A DNA stretch of 64,000 bases from Rugosibacter aromaticivorans. GTDB taxonomy: Bacteria; Pseudomonadota; Gammaproteobacteria; Burkholderiales; Rhodocyclaceae. The notes under the pieces were generated by a model. That model had not been told where the DNA came from and ran no database searches. It worked only from the letters and a program-made list of their open reading frames with translations. How positions within the stretch are numbered: position 1 is the stretch's first letter; the number at the start of each line of letters is the position of its first letter. Of the stretch, positions 27,535 to 34,487 are shown piece after piece. A program made the position numbers and the translations under genes. The stretch is taken from assembly GCF_000934545.1 (NCBI RefSeq), contig NZ_CP010554.1, positions 1,240,001 through 1,304,000 of the forward strand, read 5' to 3'.

Positions 27535-28972
27535 GTGCGGTGGTACGGCCATCGGCACCAGCGATGCGCACATGTTCGCGACGGAACTCGCGGGCATGGT
27601 GCAGGCCGCAGCTGTGCGCGATCATGTCAATTTCCTTATTGATGTTAAGGCAATAATTGGCGACCCGCTCAAACTTTTCTTCCACCACCAGACCGCGTTG
27701 CAGCTTGGCGTTATGCGTCGTCACGCCGGTGGGGCAGGTGTTGGTGTGACAGCGCAAAGACTGAATGCAGCCTAACGCAAACATGAAGCCGCGCGCCGTG
27801 CTCACGTAATCCGCACCGCAGGCCAGCGCCCAGGCAGCACGCGCCGAGGTGACCAACTGCCCTGCGGCGATCACTTTCACCCGGCCTTTGATGCCGGCTT
27901 CAAGTAAGGCATCCACCGCGCGCGGCAAGGCTTCGTCAATTGACAAGCCCATGTGATCGGCCAGTGCCTGGGGCGCCGCACCTGAGCCGCCTTCACCGCC
28001 GTCAATGGCAATGAAATCCGGCGCATCACCCAGACCACGCCGCACAATCGCTTCGGTAAGCAGGTTCATGAACTCCCGGCCGCCAAGGGCTGTTTTGATG
28101 CCCACGGGTTTGCCGGTGACGTCACGCACGCGCAAGATCATGTCGAGGAGTTGGTCAACATTTGAAATGTCCGGATGACGATTGGGCGAGAGCGAATCCA
28201 TGCCTTGGGGAATGCCGCGAATGCGGGCAATCTCGGCCGTCACCTTGACACCCGGCAACACGCCACCTTTTCCTGGTTTTGCTCCTTGTGAAAGCTTGAT
28301 CTCGAACGCACGCACCGCATCATGCGCGGCTATTTCGCGCAGTTTTTGTATTGATAGGCGGCCTTCGCTATCCTGTACGCCATACTTTGCTGTGCCAATC
28401 TGCATAATCACATCGCAGCCACCTTCGAGGTGATATGACGACAGCCCGCCTTCGCCGGTATCCATCCAGCATGCGGCCTTGGCTGCTCCCAAAGACAAAG
28501 CTCGCACGGCAGGGCTGGATATGGCGCCATAGCTCATGCCGCTGATATTGACCAGCGAGCGGGCAACAAATGGCTGGTCGCACCAGCCTTCGCCCATGGT
28601 TAAAGGCGGGGTTGGCAGCCGGTCTGTTTCCAGTACGGGAAATGGCGCATTGACGAAAATCAGCGCCCCCGATTCATGGAGGTTATAGGTTGAGCCAAAG
28701 CCCGACACGCCGCTTTCATTCTTTGCCAGGCGGTAAACCCAACTGCGTGTAGCTCGATTGAATGGACGTTCTTCGCGATCACCAAGAAAAAAGTATTGGC
28801 GGAAATACTCTCCCAATTGTTCGAAAAAGTAGCGCAAATGGCCAAGCAGAGGAAAGTTGCGCAAAATGGCATGCTGTCTCTGTGTGATGTCTTTGAGATA
28901 AAAATAGATCACCATAATCGCCAGCGCGAGGGCAATGAGCACCCCGAGACTGACCGAGAACACACCGAACAT
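27494..28972 (-). CDS. membrane-anchored FMN-binding glutamate synthase-like protein
   Basis: A 492-residue GltB-type FMN domain protein (Glu_synthase family) with an N-terminal membrane segment (about residues 4-24). NISGMSYGAISSPAVRALSLGAAKAACWMDTGEGGLSSYH, KLSQGAKPGKGGVLPGVKVTAEIARIRGIPQGMDSLSPNRHPDI, IDGGEGGSGAAPQALADHMGLSI and QSLRCHTNTCPTGVTTHN are the conserved FMN and Fe-S segments. There is no glutaminase domain, so it is not a complete glutamate synthase; the reaction is unproved. GGGGGAAG precedes ATG 28972, which decides the start over a longer frame. Confidence 0.85.
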   Translation of the reverse strand: MFGVFSVSLGVLIALALAIMVIYFYLKDITQRQHAILRNFPLLGHLRYFFEQLGEYFRQYFFLGDREERPFNRATRSWVYRLAKNESGVSGFGSTYNLHESGALIFVNAPFPVLETDRLPTPPLTMGEGWCDQPFVARSLVNISGMSYGAISSPAVRALSLGAAKAACWMDTGEGGLSSYHLEGGCDVIMQIGTAKYGVQDSEGRLSIQKLREIAAHDAVRAFEIKLSQGAKPGKGGVLPGVKVTAEIARIRGIPQGMDSLSPNRHPDISNVDQLLDMILRVRDVTGKPVGIKTALGGREFMNLLTEAIVRRGLGDAPDFIAIDGGEGGSGAAPQALADHMGLSIDEALPRAVDALLEAGIKGRVKVIAAGQLVTSARAAWALACGADYVSTARGFMFALGCIQSLRCHTNTCPTGVTTHNAKLQRGLVVEEKFERVANYCLNINKEIDMIAHSCGLHHAREFRREHVRIAGADGRTTALNMLYPYPAQGSS

Positions 28973-29023
28973 ACGGCTTCCCCCTGTTAGAATCAATCGG
29001 AACTTATTCAGGCTCAACATAAC

Positions 29024-29881
29024 ATGGAAACTTTGCAAAACCCGCTCACGCTGGCCGCTGAAATTGAACGCAATGTGCTCGCTGCGCTGGCTGAAGATAT
29101 TGGCGGCGGTGATTTAACCGCATTGCTCACCCCGGCTGATCGGCGTTCACAAGGCATGGTTGTCTGCCGTGAAGATGCTGTACTCGCGGGCAGTGATTGG
29201 TTCAACGCCTGCTTTAATCGGTTAGACCCAACGGCCGTTATTCGCTGGACAGCGCACGATGGGAATCGCATCAGCTCGGGGCAAACACTCTGCCAGATAG
29301 AAGCGAATACGCGCGCGTTATTGACCGCAGAGCGTGCGGCACTTAACTTTGTGCAACTGCTCTCGGCGACCGCAACGGTTACACGTGCGTATGTTGAGGC
29401 GGTGAGCGGAACACGCGCACGTATTGTGGATACCCGCAAAACCTTGCCTGGTTTGCGCCTGGCGCAAAAGTATGCGGTGACGTGTGGCGGGGGAACGAAT
29501 CATCGGCTCGGCCTCTACGATGGGATATTGATCAAGGAAAATCACATTATCGCCGCAGGTGGCGTGGTGCCGGCGCTAGAACGCGCTCGCGCCATTGCCC
29601 ACGGGGACGTCTTTATTCAGATTGAGGTCGAAACACTGGCACAGCTGCGCGAAGCATTAGATGCGGGTGCACGGCTGATTTTGCTGGACAACATGAGCCT
29701 CGTGCAAATGCATGAAGCAGTGGCCTTAACCGCTGGCCGCGCACAACTGGAAGCATCTGGTGGCGTCAATCTTAAAACGGTGCGCAGTATTGCTGAAACC
29801 GGCGTTGACCGCATCTCTATTGGCAGCTTGACCAAAGACGTGCGTGCGATTGACCTTTCTTTGCGGCACAGCGAAGGTTGA
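29024..29881 (+). CDS. nadC: nicotinate-nucleotide pyrophosphorylase (quinolinate PRTase)
   Basis: A 285-residue enzyme that converts quinolinate and PRPP to nicotinate mononucleotide in NAD synthesis. EDIGGGDLTALL, ALNFVQLLSATATVTRAYVEAV, IVDTRKTLPGLRLAQKYAVTCGGGTNHRLGLYDGILIKENHI and LEASGGVNLKTVRSIAETGVDRISIGSLT are the typical conserved stretches. The tRNA-Ser gene follows 53 bases later, with a TAGAAT -10-like box at 29888. Confidence 0.95.
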   Translation: METLQNPLTLAAEIERNVLAALAEDIGGGDLTALLTPADRRSQGMVVCREDAVLAGSDWFNACFNRLDPTAVIRWTAHDGNRISSGQTLCQIEANTRALLTAERAALNFVQLLSATATVTRAYVEAVSGTRARIVDTRKTLPGLRLAQKYAVTCGGGTNHRLGLYDGILIKENHIIAAGGVVPALERARAIAHGDVFIQIEVETLAQLREALDAGARLILLDNMSLVQMHEAVALTAGRAQLEASGGVNLKTVRSIAETGVDRISIGSLTKDVRAIDLSLRHSEG

Positions 29882-29934
29882 TTCTGCTAGAATCCGCGCC
29901 CTGCTAGGCCAATAGAAACAAGGCCAACACCTGC

Positions 29935-30024
29935 GGAGAGGTGGATGAGCGGTTTAAGTCGCACGCCTGGAAAGCGTGTTTAGGTGCAAGCCTAACGCGG
30001 GTTCGAATCCCGCCCTCTCCGCCA
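29935..30024 (+). tRNA. tRNA-Ser (anticodon GGA)
   Basis: The acceptor stem GGAGAGG pairs with CCTCTCC, then G and an encoded CCA. The anticodon stem CACGC/GCGTG encloses CTGGAAA, giving GGA, which reads UCC. The long variable arm (TTTAGGTGCAAGCCTAA) is typical of serine tRNAs, and the T-arm GGTTCGAATCC is intact. Its 3' part is the presumed attachment site of the adjoining inovirus remnant. Confidence 0.95.
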
Positions 30025-30282
30025 GCCTTCACCCATAACAAAAGGGAGCAAGTAAGCTCTTTTCTTTTCGTCCTTTTCCGTCAGGAACTCGGACGCTGCA
30101 ACAACATCCCAGCGATTAACTTCAATGAGATCGGCTAGCTTTCCACAAGCTACCGCTGGTAGTCCGCGTCTTCCTCCATTTGCAGCTGTTAATGCTTCCC
30201 TCATTACTCCGATTTTTTCGGCTAGTGCGGTGAGGCTGCCAGTGATTTCTATACCTTTTGCTATGTATTTTTTCAGTTCCAT
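29992..30282 (-). CDS. inovirus-type regulator, DUF3693-like
   Basis: A 96-residue protein with a Cro-like helix-turn-helix: KYIAKGIEITGSLTALAEKIGVMREALTAANGGRRGLPAVACGKLADLIEVNRWDVVAASEFLTEKDEKKRAYLLPF. The spacing of ITGS, LAxxxG, R-R-G-LP and the KDxxKRAxxL end resembles DUF3693 proteins of filamentous phages, as I recall them. The last dozen codons run into the T-arm of tRNA-Ser, expected when a phage integrates at a tRNA 3' end. It is divergent from a strong rightward promoter with paired operators, so it may be the phage repressor. Family assignment is from memory, not a search. Confidence 0.65.
   Translation of the reverse strand: MELKKYIAKGIEITGSLTALAEKIGVMREALTAANGGRRGLPAVACGKLADLIEVNRWDVVAASEFLTEKDEKKRAYLLPFVMGEGWRRGRDSNPR
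30011..30024. other. candidate inovirus attachment site (attL) at the tRNA-Ser 3' end
   Basis: The last 14 bases of the tRNA, CGCCCTCTCCGCCA, are the same region that I recall as the attB core of Ralstonia RSM-type filamentous phages, which use a serine tRNA reading UCC. I could not find a second copy further right, so the other end has been lost. Confidence 0.45.
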
Positions 30283-30293
30283 TTAATTTCCTC

Positions 30294-30323
30294 TTGACAG
30301 AAACAAAAATGTTCCTTTATAAC
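30294..30323 (+). promoter_or_regulatory. strong rightward sigma70-type phage promoter
   Basis: TTGACA (30294-30299), 18-base spacer, TATAAC (30318-30323). It points away from the DUF3693-like gene, toward where phage replication and structural genes would be, but only remnants are left there. Confidence 0.6.
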
Positions 30324-30350
30324 TCGATCAATCGGAACGTTTTTGTTCTG
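30298..30350. promoter_or_regulatory. paired inverted operator-like sites
   Basis: The left arm CAGAAACAAAAATGTTCC (30298-30315) is a near-perfect inverse of the right arm GGAACGTTTTTGTTCTG (30334-30350). Each arm is itself a dyad of GAAC and GTTC-type halves. The left arm overlaps the rightward promoter, as repressor operators do. Confidence 0.6.
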
Positions 30351-30411
30351 AAACATGTTTGATCCGACGTCATTTTGTCTTTTTAGGCAAAGTCAGTCAA
30401 GGGTAGATAAT

Positions 30412-30712
30412 TTAGTCGTGAAAGGTTTTTCGAATCATTTCGATGTCAGGCAGGGACTGCGCGGACCAGCGAATGATTTTGTATCCCGCGCCCAGAAGTG
30501 CAATGTCTTTGTCGGCATCGGATTTTTGTCTGTCTTCCCGGGCATGGCTGGAATCGTCCAGTTCTATCACGGCCACTATCGTGAAGTCCTTGAGGCAAAC
30601 CAGATAGTCGAGCTCTTTCTGCTGATCTTGTTGAACCACGTTTGCCAATTCGGACCATTCCGTATTCCTACAATTTGAGAAATCTGTAAAGCCTGCTTCG
30701 GAATTGGTTTTA
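30412..30712 (-). pseudogene. DUF2726-domain protein remnant with a frameshift
   Basis: The minus strand encodes LQISQIVGIRNGPNWQTW, FNKISRKS in one frame and then LDYLVCLKDFTIVAVIELDD, SSHAREDRQKSDADKDIALL, GAGYKIIRW in the next. This continues the pattern of DUF2726 proteins (ELDDSSH box, conserved D-R-Q-K-R-D). The switch of frame near 30614 indicates a one-base loss. The N-terminal part of the gene is missing: it stops where the Zot fragment on the other strand begins. Nuclease-like function is suspected for the domain; it is dead here. Confidence 0.55.
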
Positions 30713-31018
30713 GCTTCTAATTCTCAAGCCGGTTCTAATGCTTTACCTGCTTATTCCGGTCTTGCTTTTACTGTTGGCAATCCGGTTGCTTACATTCCGG
30801 CCATTCCTGACAAGCCGGAAACCGCTCCGATATATGACACGGTGCGTGTTGTAAAAGTCTTTCCTGTGATTTCTGGTTGCATTGAAACCGAATCGAGCTG
30901 TAAGTGTTTTACCCGGCAACAAACCCGCGCCGATATTTCGGAAACTGCTTGTAAAGAGTGGGTTCACAACAGGCCGTTCAATCCCTACAGGGGTGAAGTG
31001 CAGGTAGCAAGGCGATGA
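30704..31018 (+). pseudogene. C-terminal fragment of Zot-like inovirus assembly protein (pI)
   Basis: About 105 residues with the periplasmic tail of zonula-occludens-toxin-like proteins: VAYIPAIPDKPETAPIYD, then SGCIETESSCKCFTRQQ and ACKEWV. The Cys pair plus C-x-C-(F/Y)-(T)-Q-Q pattern is typical for inoviral Zot C-termini. The ATPase part with its Walker motifs is absent, so the gene was truncated by a deletion joining it to the DUF2726 remnant. Reading one base forward, an Ala/Pro-rich frame continues from the hairpin to about 31125, so the original protein may have been longer. Confidence 0.7.
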
Positions 31019-31048
31019 ATCAGGCGCTGTAGCGCCTGATTCATCGCC
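31011..31048. repeat. perfect 18-bp inverted repeat at the end of the Zot remnant
   Basis: GGCGATGAATCAGGCGCT, GT, then the exact reverse complement. It covers the stop codon of the Zot fragment. No T-run follows. A long perfect hairpin near the gene I end is what an ssDNA phage packaging signal or termination signal looks like. Confidence 0.9.
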
Positions 31049-31131
31049 TACACCTCCTGTTGCATTGCCTTTGACTTTGCAACGGCCTGTGAGTGCTCCT
31101 GTCGCTTCCACGGCCTCTTTGCTTTAAATAA

Positions 31132-31153
31132 AAAACCCGCCGTAGCGGGTTTT
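31132..31153. terminator. bidirectional rho-independent terminator
   Basis: AAAACCCGC, CGTA, GCGGGTTTT: a perfect nine-pair stem with A-run on one side and T-run on the other. It separates the rightward Zot remnant from the leftward small gene at 31176. Confidence 0.85.
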
Positions 31154-31175
31154 GTTCACAGAATCTGTGGATAAC

Positions 31176-31418
31176 TCAGTTGGTGAGTTCCAGTCGGCGC
31201 TCGATGCGTTCTAGGCGTTCTTTAAGCTTGTCGACGATGTGCCTGTCCTGGATTATTTCGCCGTAGTTCATTGCTTCATCGCGGCTTATTCGCGCAATGC
31301 CGGATTCTATGTGTGAGAGTCCGGACATGATTTCGGTGTCACGTTCTCGCGACGCAGCTTGTTCGGCCTGAATCTTTTTCAGGTGTTCGAGTATGAGATT
31401 TTCAACGTTTTCGCTCAT
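31176..31418 (-). CDS. small coiled-coil protein of unknown function
   Basis: An 80-residue, highly charged protein: it opens MSENVENLILEHLKKIQAEQ and ends LKERLERIERRLELTN. Heptad-like hydrophobic spacing suggests a coiled coil along most of its length; there is no membrane segment. An AGGAGAAC-type ribosome site precedes the ATG. I recall similar small proteins on mobile elements of Proteobacteria, but no function is known. It seems the one intact gene in the right half of the phage remnant. Confidence 0.6.
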   Translation of the reverse strand: MSENVENLILEHLKKIQAEQAASRERDTEIMSGLSHIESGIARISRDEAMNYGEIIQDRHIVDKLKERLERIERRLELTN

Positions 31419-31694
31419 GGTGCGGTTCTCCTTGTGGTTTTAAGTGTATCTTAAAAGCCGTTTTCCACATCTTGCCTGGATTCCGAACCCCCTTCGTTGG
31501 GTTTTCGGGTTTCGCCGGTTTGACCCCACGGCAGGGATGCGGAATCTGCGCCGGTGGAGGGCAAGGCTTACCGGCGGAACCTGAAAACCTTTAGCGCGTA
31601 GCGCCCAATTCAGGCTTTGGCTGTTGATGTGAGCTTTAGCTGACGTGCCTTTGTTGTTGGCGATGTAATGCAGTTTATGCATTTCTTCGCTGCT
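31419..31694. other. non-coding stretch with hairpins inside the phage remnant
   Basis: No supported gene. Inverted repeats are frequent, e.g. GCCGGT at 31550 with ACCGGC at 31570, and GGGTTTTCGGG-type G/T clusters. Such structure would fit an inovirus intergenic region with replication or packaging signals, but it could also be decayed sequence. Confidence 0.35.
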
Positions 31695-32055
31695 TTATGC
31701 GTTTTCGAGTGTCAGTTTTAGTTGCTGTTTCTCTTGATGCCGTTTGATCGCGCGTTTGATGCTCGATATATGCACGCCGTAGGCTCTGGCCAATGACGTT
31801 TTGGTATATTTTCCGCTGTACCACTGGCGTAGCATCTTCGGGTGCCCGGACTCTGGAAAGCCGTATGGCCGCCCAAACTTTGCGCCGCGCTCGAGGGCTG
31901 CTTCCATTCCAGCTCGAGTTATTTCGCGGATCAGCTCGCGTTATTTCGCGGATCAGCTCGCGTTCGAACGCTGCGAAGGCGCCGATGATTTGCATCATCA
32001 TGCGGCCAACTGGTGACTTTGTGTCGATTACTTCTGTCAAGCTCAAGAATGAAAC
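31695..32055 (-). pseudogene. serine recombinase (resolvase/invertase) pseudogene
   Basis: The minus strand encodes SLTEVIDTKSPVGRMMMQII and GAFAAFERELIREITRA (long E-helix of serine recombinases), then after a frame break GMEAALERGAKFGRPYGF and a C-terminal HTH (KTSLARAYGVHISSIKRAIK). The break is caused by a 22-bp tandem duplication; removing one unit restores a continuous reading frame. The N-terminal catalytic part with the active Ser is also gone: similarity starts near 32050. It is the likely integrase of the inovirus remnant. Confidence 0.85.
31911..31954 (-). repeat. 22-bp tandem duplication inside the recombinase pseudogene
   Basis: Units 31911-31932 and 31933-31954 differ at one base. 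A 22-base insertion shifts the frame and truncates the recombinase. Confidence 0.9.
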
Positions 32056-32406
32056 GCTTAATCTTTTCTTGTGCTCTCGACCACGGCCGTCAGGGATATC
32101 TGCGCACTGGATATCCATCCAGATCGAATGGCTGCAGAAGGCAAGAGTGAAGCGAATGCTGTGGTGGAATGCAAGCAGATCAAAAGAATCGCTCTTATCA
32201 AAAGTCGTATCAATTAAAAAAAGTTAAAGTTTCACAAAAAATCCGGCTGCAGAACTGGCTTTTTTTGTTCAGTTCGTTAGAGCACATAACTTGGAAGCAA
32301 CAAGCTGTATCTTGTCAAAACGAAATCCATGTGGGTATTCACGATCCACTTTTTTAAGTGCCTCAGTGGCCTCAGCGGCGTCACGAACAAAATGAAAGTT
32401 TAAACG
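32056..32406. other. gene-free region right of the phage remnant
   Basis: About 350 bases with no convincing coding frame. The right border of the integrated element must lie here or a little further right, but I see no copy of the tRNA end to mark it. Confidence 0.4.
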
Positions 32407-34029
32407 ATGAGACAGCCTTGTTTGACTATGGTGATGATTGACCGGTTGCGCTCTTTGCTTGTCGTTCTGATCGTCGCGCTTGTCAGCGGATGTGCTTCGC
32501 TTCCACCCGGTTCCAGTTTTTTAAAAACCACCTCCTTGGCGCTGCCACATCCTGAGCAGACGCGGCTTGGCCATCAATTTGAACGCGCGGCGCGTGAACA
32601 TTACGGCAACTCCGGATTTCGTATTATTCCAGTAGGCGCAGACGGGTTCCTGACCCGAATGCAAATGATGCATGTCGCAGAGAAAACACTCGATCTTCAA
32701 TATTTTATTTTCCATGGGGACGATACTGGCCGGCTGCTGACAGGCGCCGTGCTACGGGCGGCTGATCGTGGCGTGCGTGTGCGTGTGCTGATCGATGATG
32801 GTGAAACAGAGGCAGGAGACGAGCAGATCACAGCCCTCAAAGCACACCCTTTAATCGAGATTCGAATTTTCAATCCTTTTGCGTATCGTGGCCACATCAC
32901 GCTATTTCGAGCCGTCGAGTTCGCCTTCAATTCCGCCCGGCTCGACTACCGGATGCACAACAAACTTTTGGTAGTAGACAACGTAATGGCACTCATCGGC
33001 GGCCGGAATATCGGCGATCAATATTTCCAGATAGACCCGGACTCGCAGTTTGCTGACGACGACGTGTTTGCAGCTGGTCCTATCGCTCAACAGCTCTCGG
33101 CGACCTTTGACGAATTCTGGAACAATGCCCTATCGATTCCGGTTCAGGCGCTTTCCAGAGAGGGGTCGTCACGTACTGCCTTGAGCACCCATCGCGAAGA
33201 ATTGAACGAGGAGAGCCGACAATCGAAAGCGGACGGTATCGACTATGTGAACCGAGTTGCAGCCGGTGAACCATTTAACGGGATGATCTCAGGTCGCTTG
33301 CCTTTGGTGTGGGCTCATGCGCAAGTAGTCAGCGACAGTCCAGACAAGAAAAAAGTGGAAAACGGGGCAATGGTGGGCAGGTTGATGCATCGGTCAGTGG
33401 CCAATGCCGCGGGTGCTGTGCAATCAGAATTGTTGATGGTCACACCCTATCTGATACCGGGGAAGGAAGGCATGCAGTTGTTTAAAGACCTGCGCCAACG
33501 CAATATTCGTGTCCGTATCCTGAGCAGCTCGCTCGAATCGTCCACCGTGGAGCTAGCGCAGTCCGGCTATATGCCATATCGCTTGCCCTTGCTGGAGAAA
33601 GGCGTAGAGCTGTATGAAATTCGCTCCCTGCTGGGTGACACCCGCGGTAGTGGCCAAACCACTGCAATATCACGTTACGGAAACTATTCTCTGCACGCAA
33701 AACTGTTTGTATTCGATCGCCAGAGATTATTCATCGGCTCAATGAATTTTGATCAACGATCGATGCATCTGAACACCGAGATCGGACTGATCATCGACAG
33801 CCCGGAGCTTGCTCAGCAGGTTGCAGCGCGCTTTGAGGCGATGGTACAACCGGTGAATTCCTACAAGTTGACATTGCGACCGAACCAATCAGGGCGTTCG
33901 CCAACTTTGGTGTGGCGCACGCAGGAAGATGGGAAGGACATTGTGTACGACACTGAACCGGCACGAAGCGACTGGCAGCGCTTCAAAGTCAATATTCTGT
34001 CTCTCCTGCCACTGGACAAGGAATTATGA
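32407..34029 (+). CDS. phospholipase D-like lipoprotein (cardiolipin synthase C-type)
   Basis: A 540-residue protein of the PLD superfamily with two HKD motifs: MHNKLLVVDNVMALIGGRNIGDQYF and LHAKLFVFDRQRLFIGSMNFDQRS. A lipobox (LVSGC near residue 29) follows a hydrophobic leader, so it is probably anchored to a membrane facing the periplasm. The layout is like E. coli ClsC/YmdC, which makes cardiolipin from PE and PG, but other phospholipid reactions are possible. ATG 32407 is used; ATGs at 32428 and 32434 are also possible. The stop overlaps the start of the DUF5329 gene by four bases. Confidence 0.85.
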   Translation: MRQPCLTMVMIDRLRSLLVVLIVALVSGCASLPPGSSFLKTTSLALPHPEQTRLGHQFERAAREHYGNSGFRIIPVGADGFLTRMQMMHVAEKTLDLQYFIFHGDDTGRLLTGAVLRAADRGVRVRVLIDDGETEAGDEQITALKAHPLIEIRIFNPFAYRGHITLFRAVEFAFNSARLDYRMHNKLLVVDNVMALIGGRNIGDQYFQIDPDSQFADDDVFAAGPIAQQLSATFDEFWNNALSIPVQALSREGSSRTALSTHREELNEESRQSKADGIDYVNRVAAGEPFNGMISGRLPLVWAHAQVVSDSPDKKKVENGAMVGRLMHRSVANAAGAVQSELLMVTPYLIPGKEGMQLFKDLRQRNIRVRILSSSLESSTVELAQSGYMPYRLPLLEKGVELYEIRSLLGDTRGSGQTTAISRYGNYSLHAKLFVFDRQRLFIGSMNFDQRSMHLNTEIGLIIDSPELAQQVAARFEAMVQPVNSYKLTLRPNQSGRSPTLVWRTQEDGKDIVYDTEPARSDWQRFKVNILSLLPLDKEL

Positions 34030-34487
34030 GCCTACGATTAACAACGAGTTTTGTATTGATGCTAGGACTCTTGCTAGCGCCAGTTTCGCGTGCGGAACCA
34101 CCGACCAATGTACAAATCGAAGTCAATTTTCTGCTTGGCTATATCGATGGGTCGAGGTGCGAGTTTTATCGAAACGGCGTCTGGCACGAGGCAAAAGAAG
34201 CACAGGTACATTTACGCGATAAGTACAAATATCTGTTGGCAAGAAATCTGATAAATACCACCGAAGATTTTATTGAGAGGGCTGCCACTGAAAGCAGTTT
34301 TAGCGGTCAACCGTACCAGGTGAGATGTAATGGTGGCGAAACAGTGGCGAGTAGCCGATGGCTGCATGACGAACTTGTGCGTCTTCGGACACTCGAGCCT
34401 ATCCGAATTTTTGTGTGTAAGGCATATTCATCAGTTCGAGAAAGGAACGAGATATGCCCGAGCAACAAACGAAACCCAAGAAGCTGA
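34026..34487 (+). CDS. DUF5329-type secreted protein with an IS-altered C-terminus
   Basis: A signal peptide (about residues 1-22, ending VSRA) precedes a DUF5329-like domain: NFLLGYIDGSRCEFYRNGVW, HLRDKYKYLLARNL, TEDFIERAATESSFSGQPYQV, RWLHDELVRLR. Role unknown; related genes accompany phospholipase D-like genes. The last 30 residues, from EPIRIFVCK on, are read from the IS256-family element. Joining the two copies of the 9-base target duplication gives RLRTLK and a stop, so the native protein would be about 123 residues. Confidence 0.75.
   Translation: MSLRLTTSFVLMLGLLLAPVSRAEPPTNVQIEVNFLLGYIDGSRCEFYRNGVWHEAKEAQVHLRDKYKYLLARNLINTTEDFIERAATESSFSGQPYQVRCNGGETVASSRWLHDELVRLRTLEPIRIFVCKAYSSVRERNEICPSNKRNPRS
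34386..34394. repeat. left copy of the 9-bp target-site duplication
   Basis: CGGACACTC directly precedes the IS left end; the same nine bases follow the right end at 35808-35816. Nine-base duplications fit IS256-family elements. Confidence 0.85.

Noticed and set aside
31440..31682. 80-codon minus-strand frame in the phage remnant
   Set aside because: Arg-rich composition typical of a random frame in hairpin-rich sequence; no homologue recognised.
32169..32357. 62-codon frame right of the phage remnant
   Set aside because: No ribosome site and no recognisable motif; more likely part of the non-coding border.
32056..32406. Second copy of the tRNA-Ser end as attR
   Set aside because: I looked for CTCTCCGCC and its reverse complement and found none, so the right border cannot be placed.
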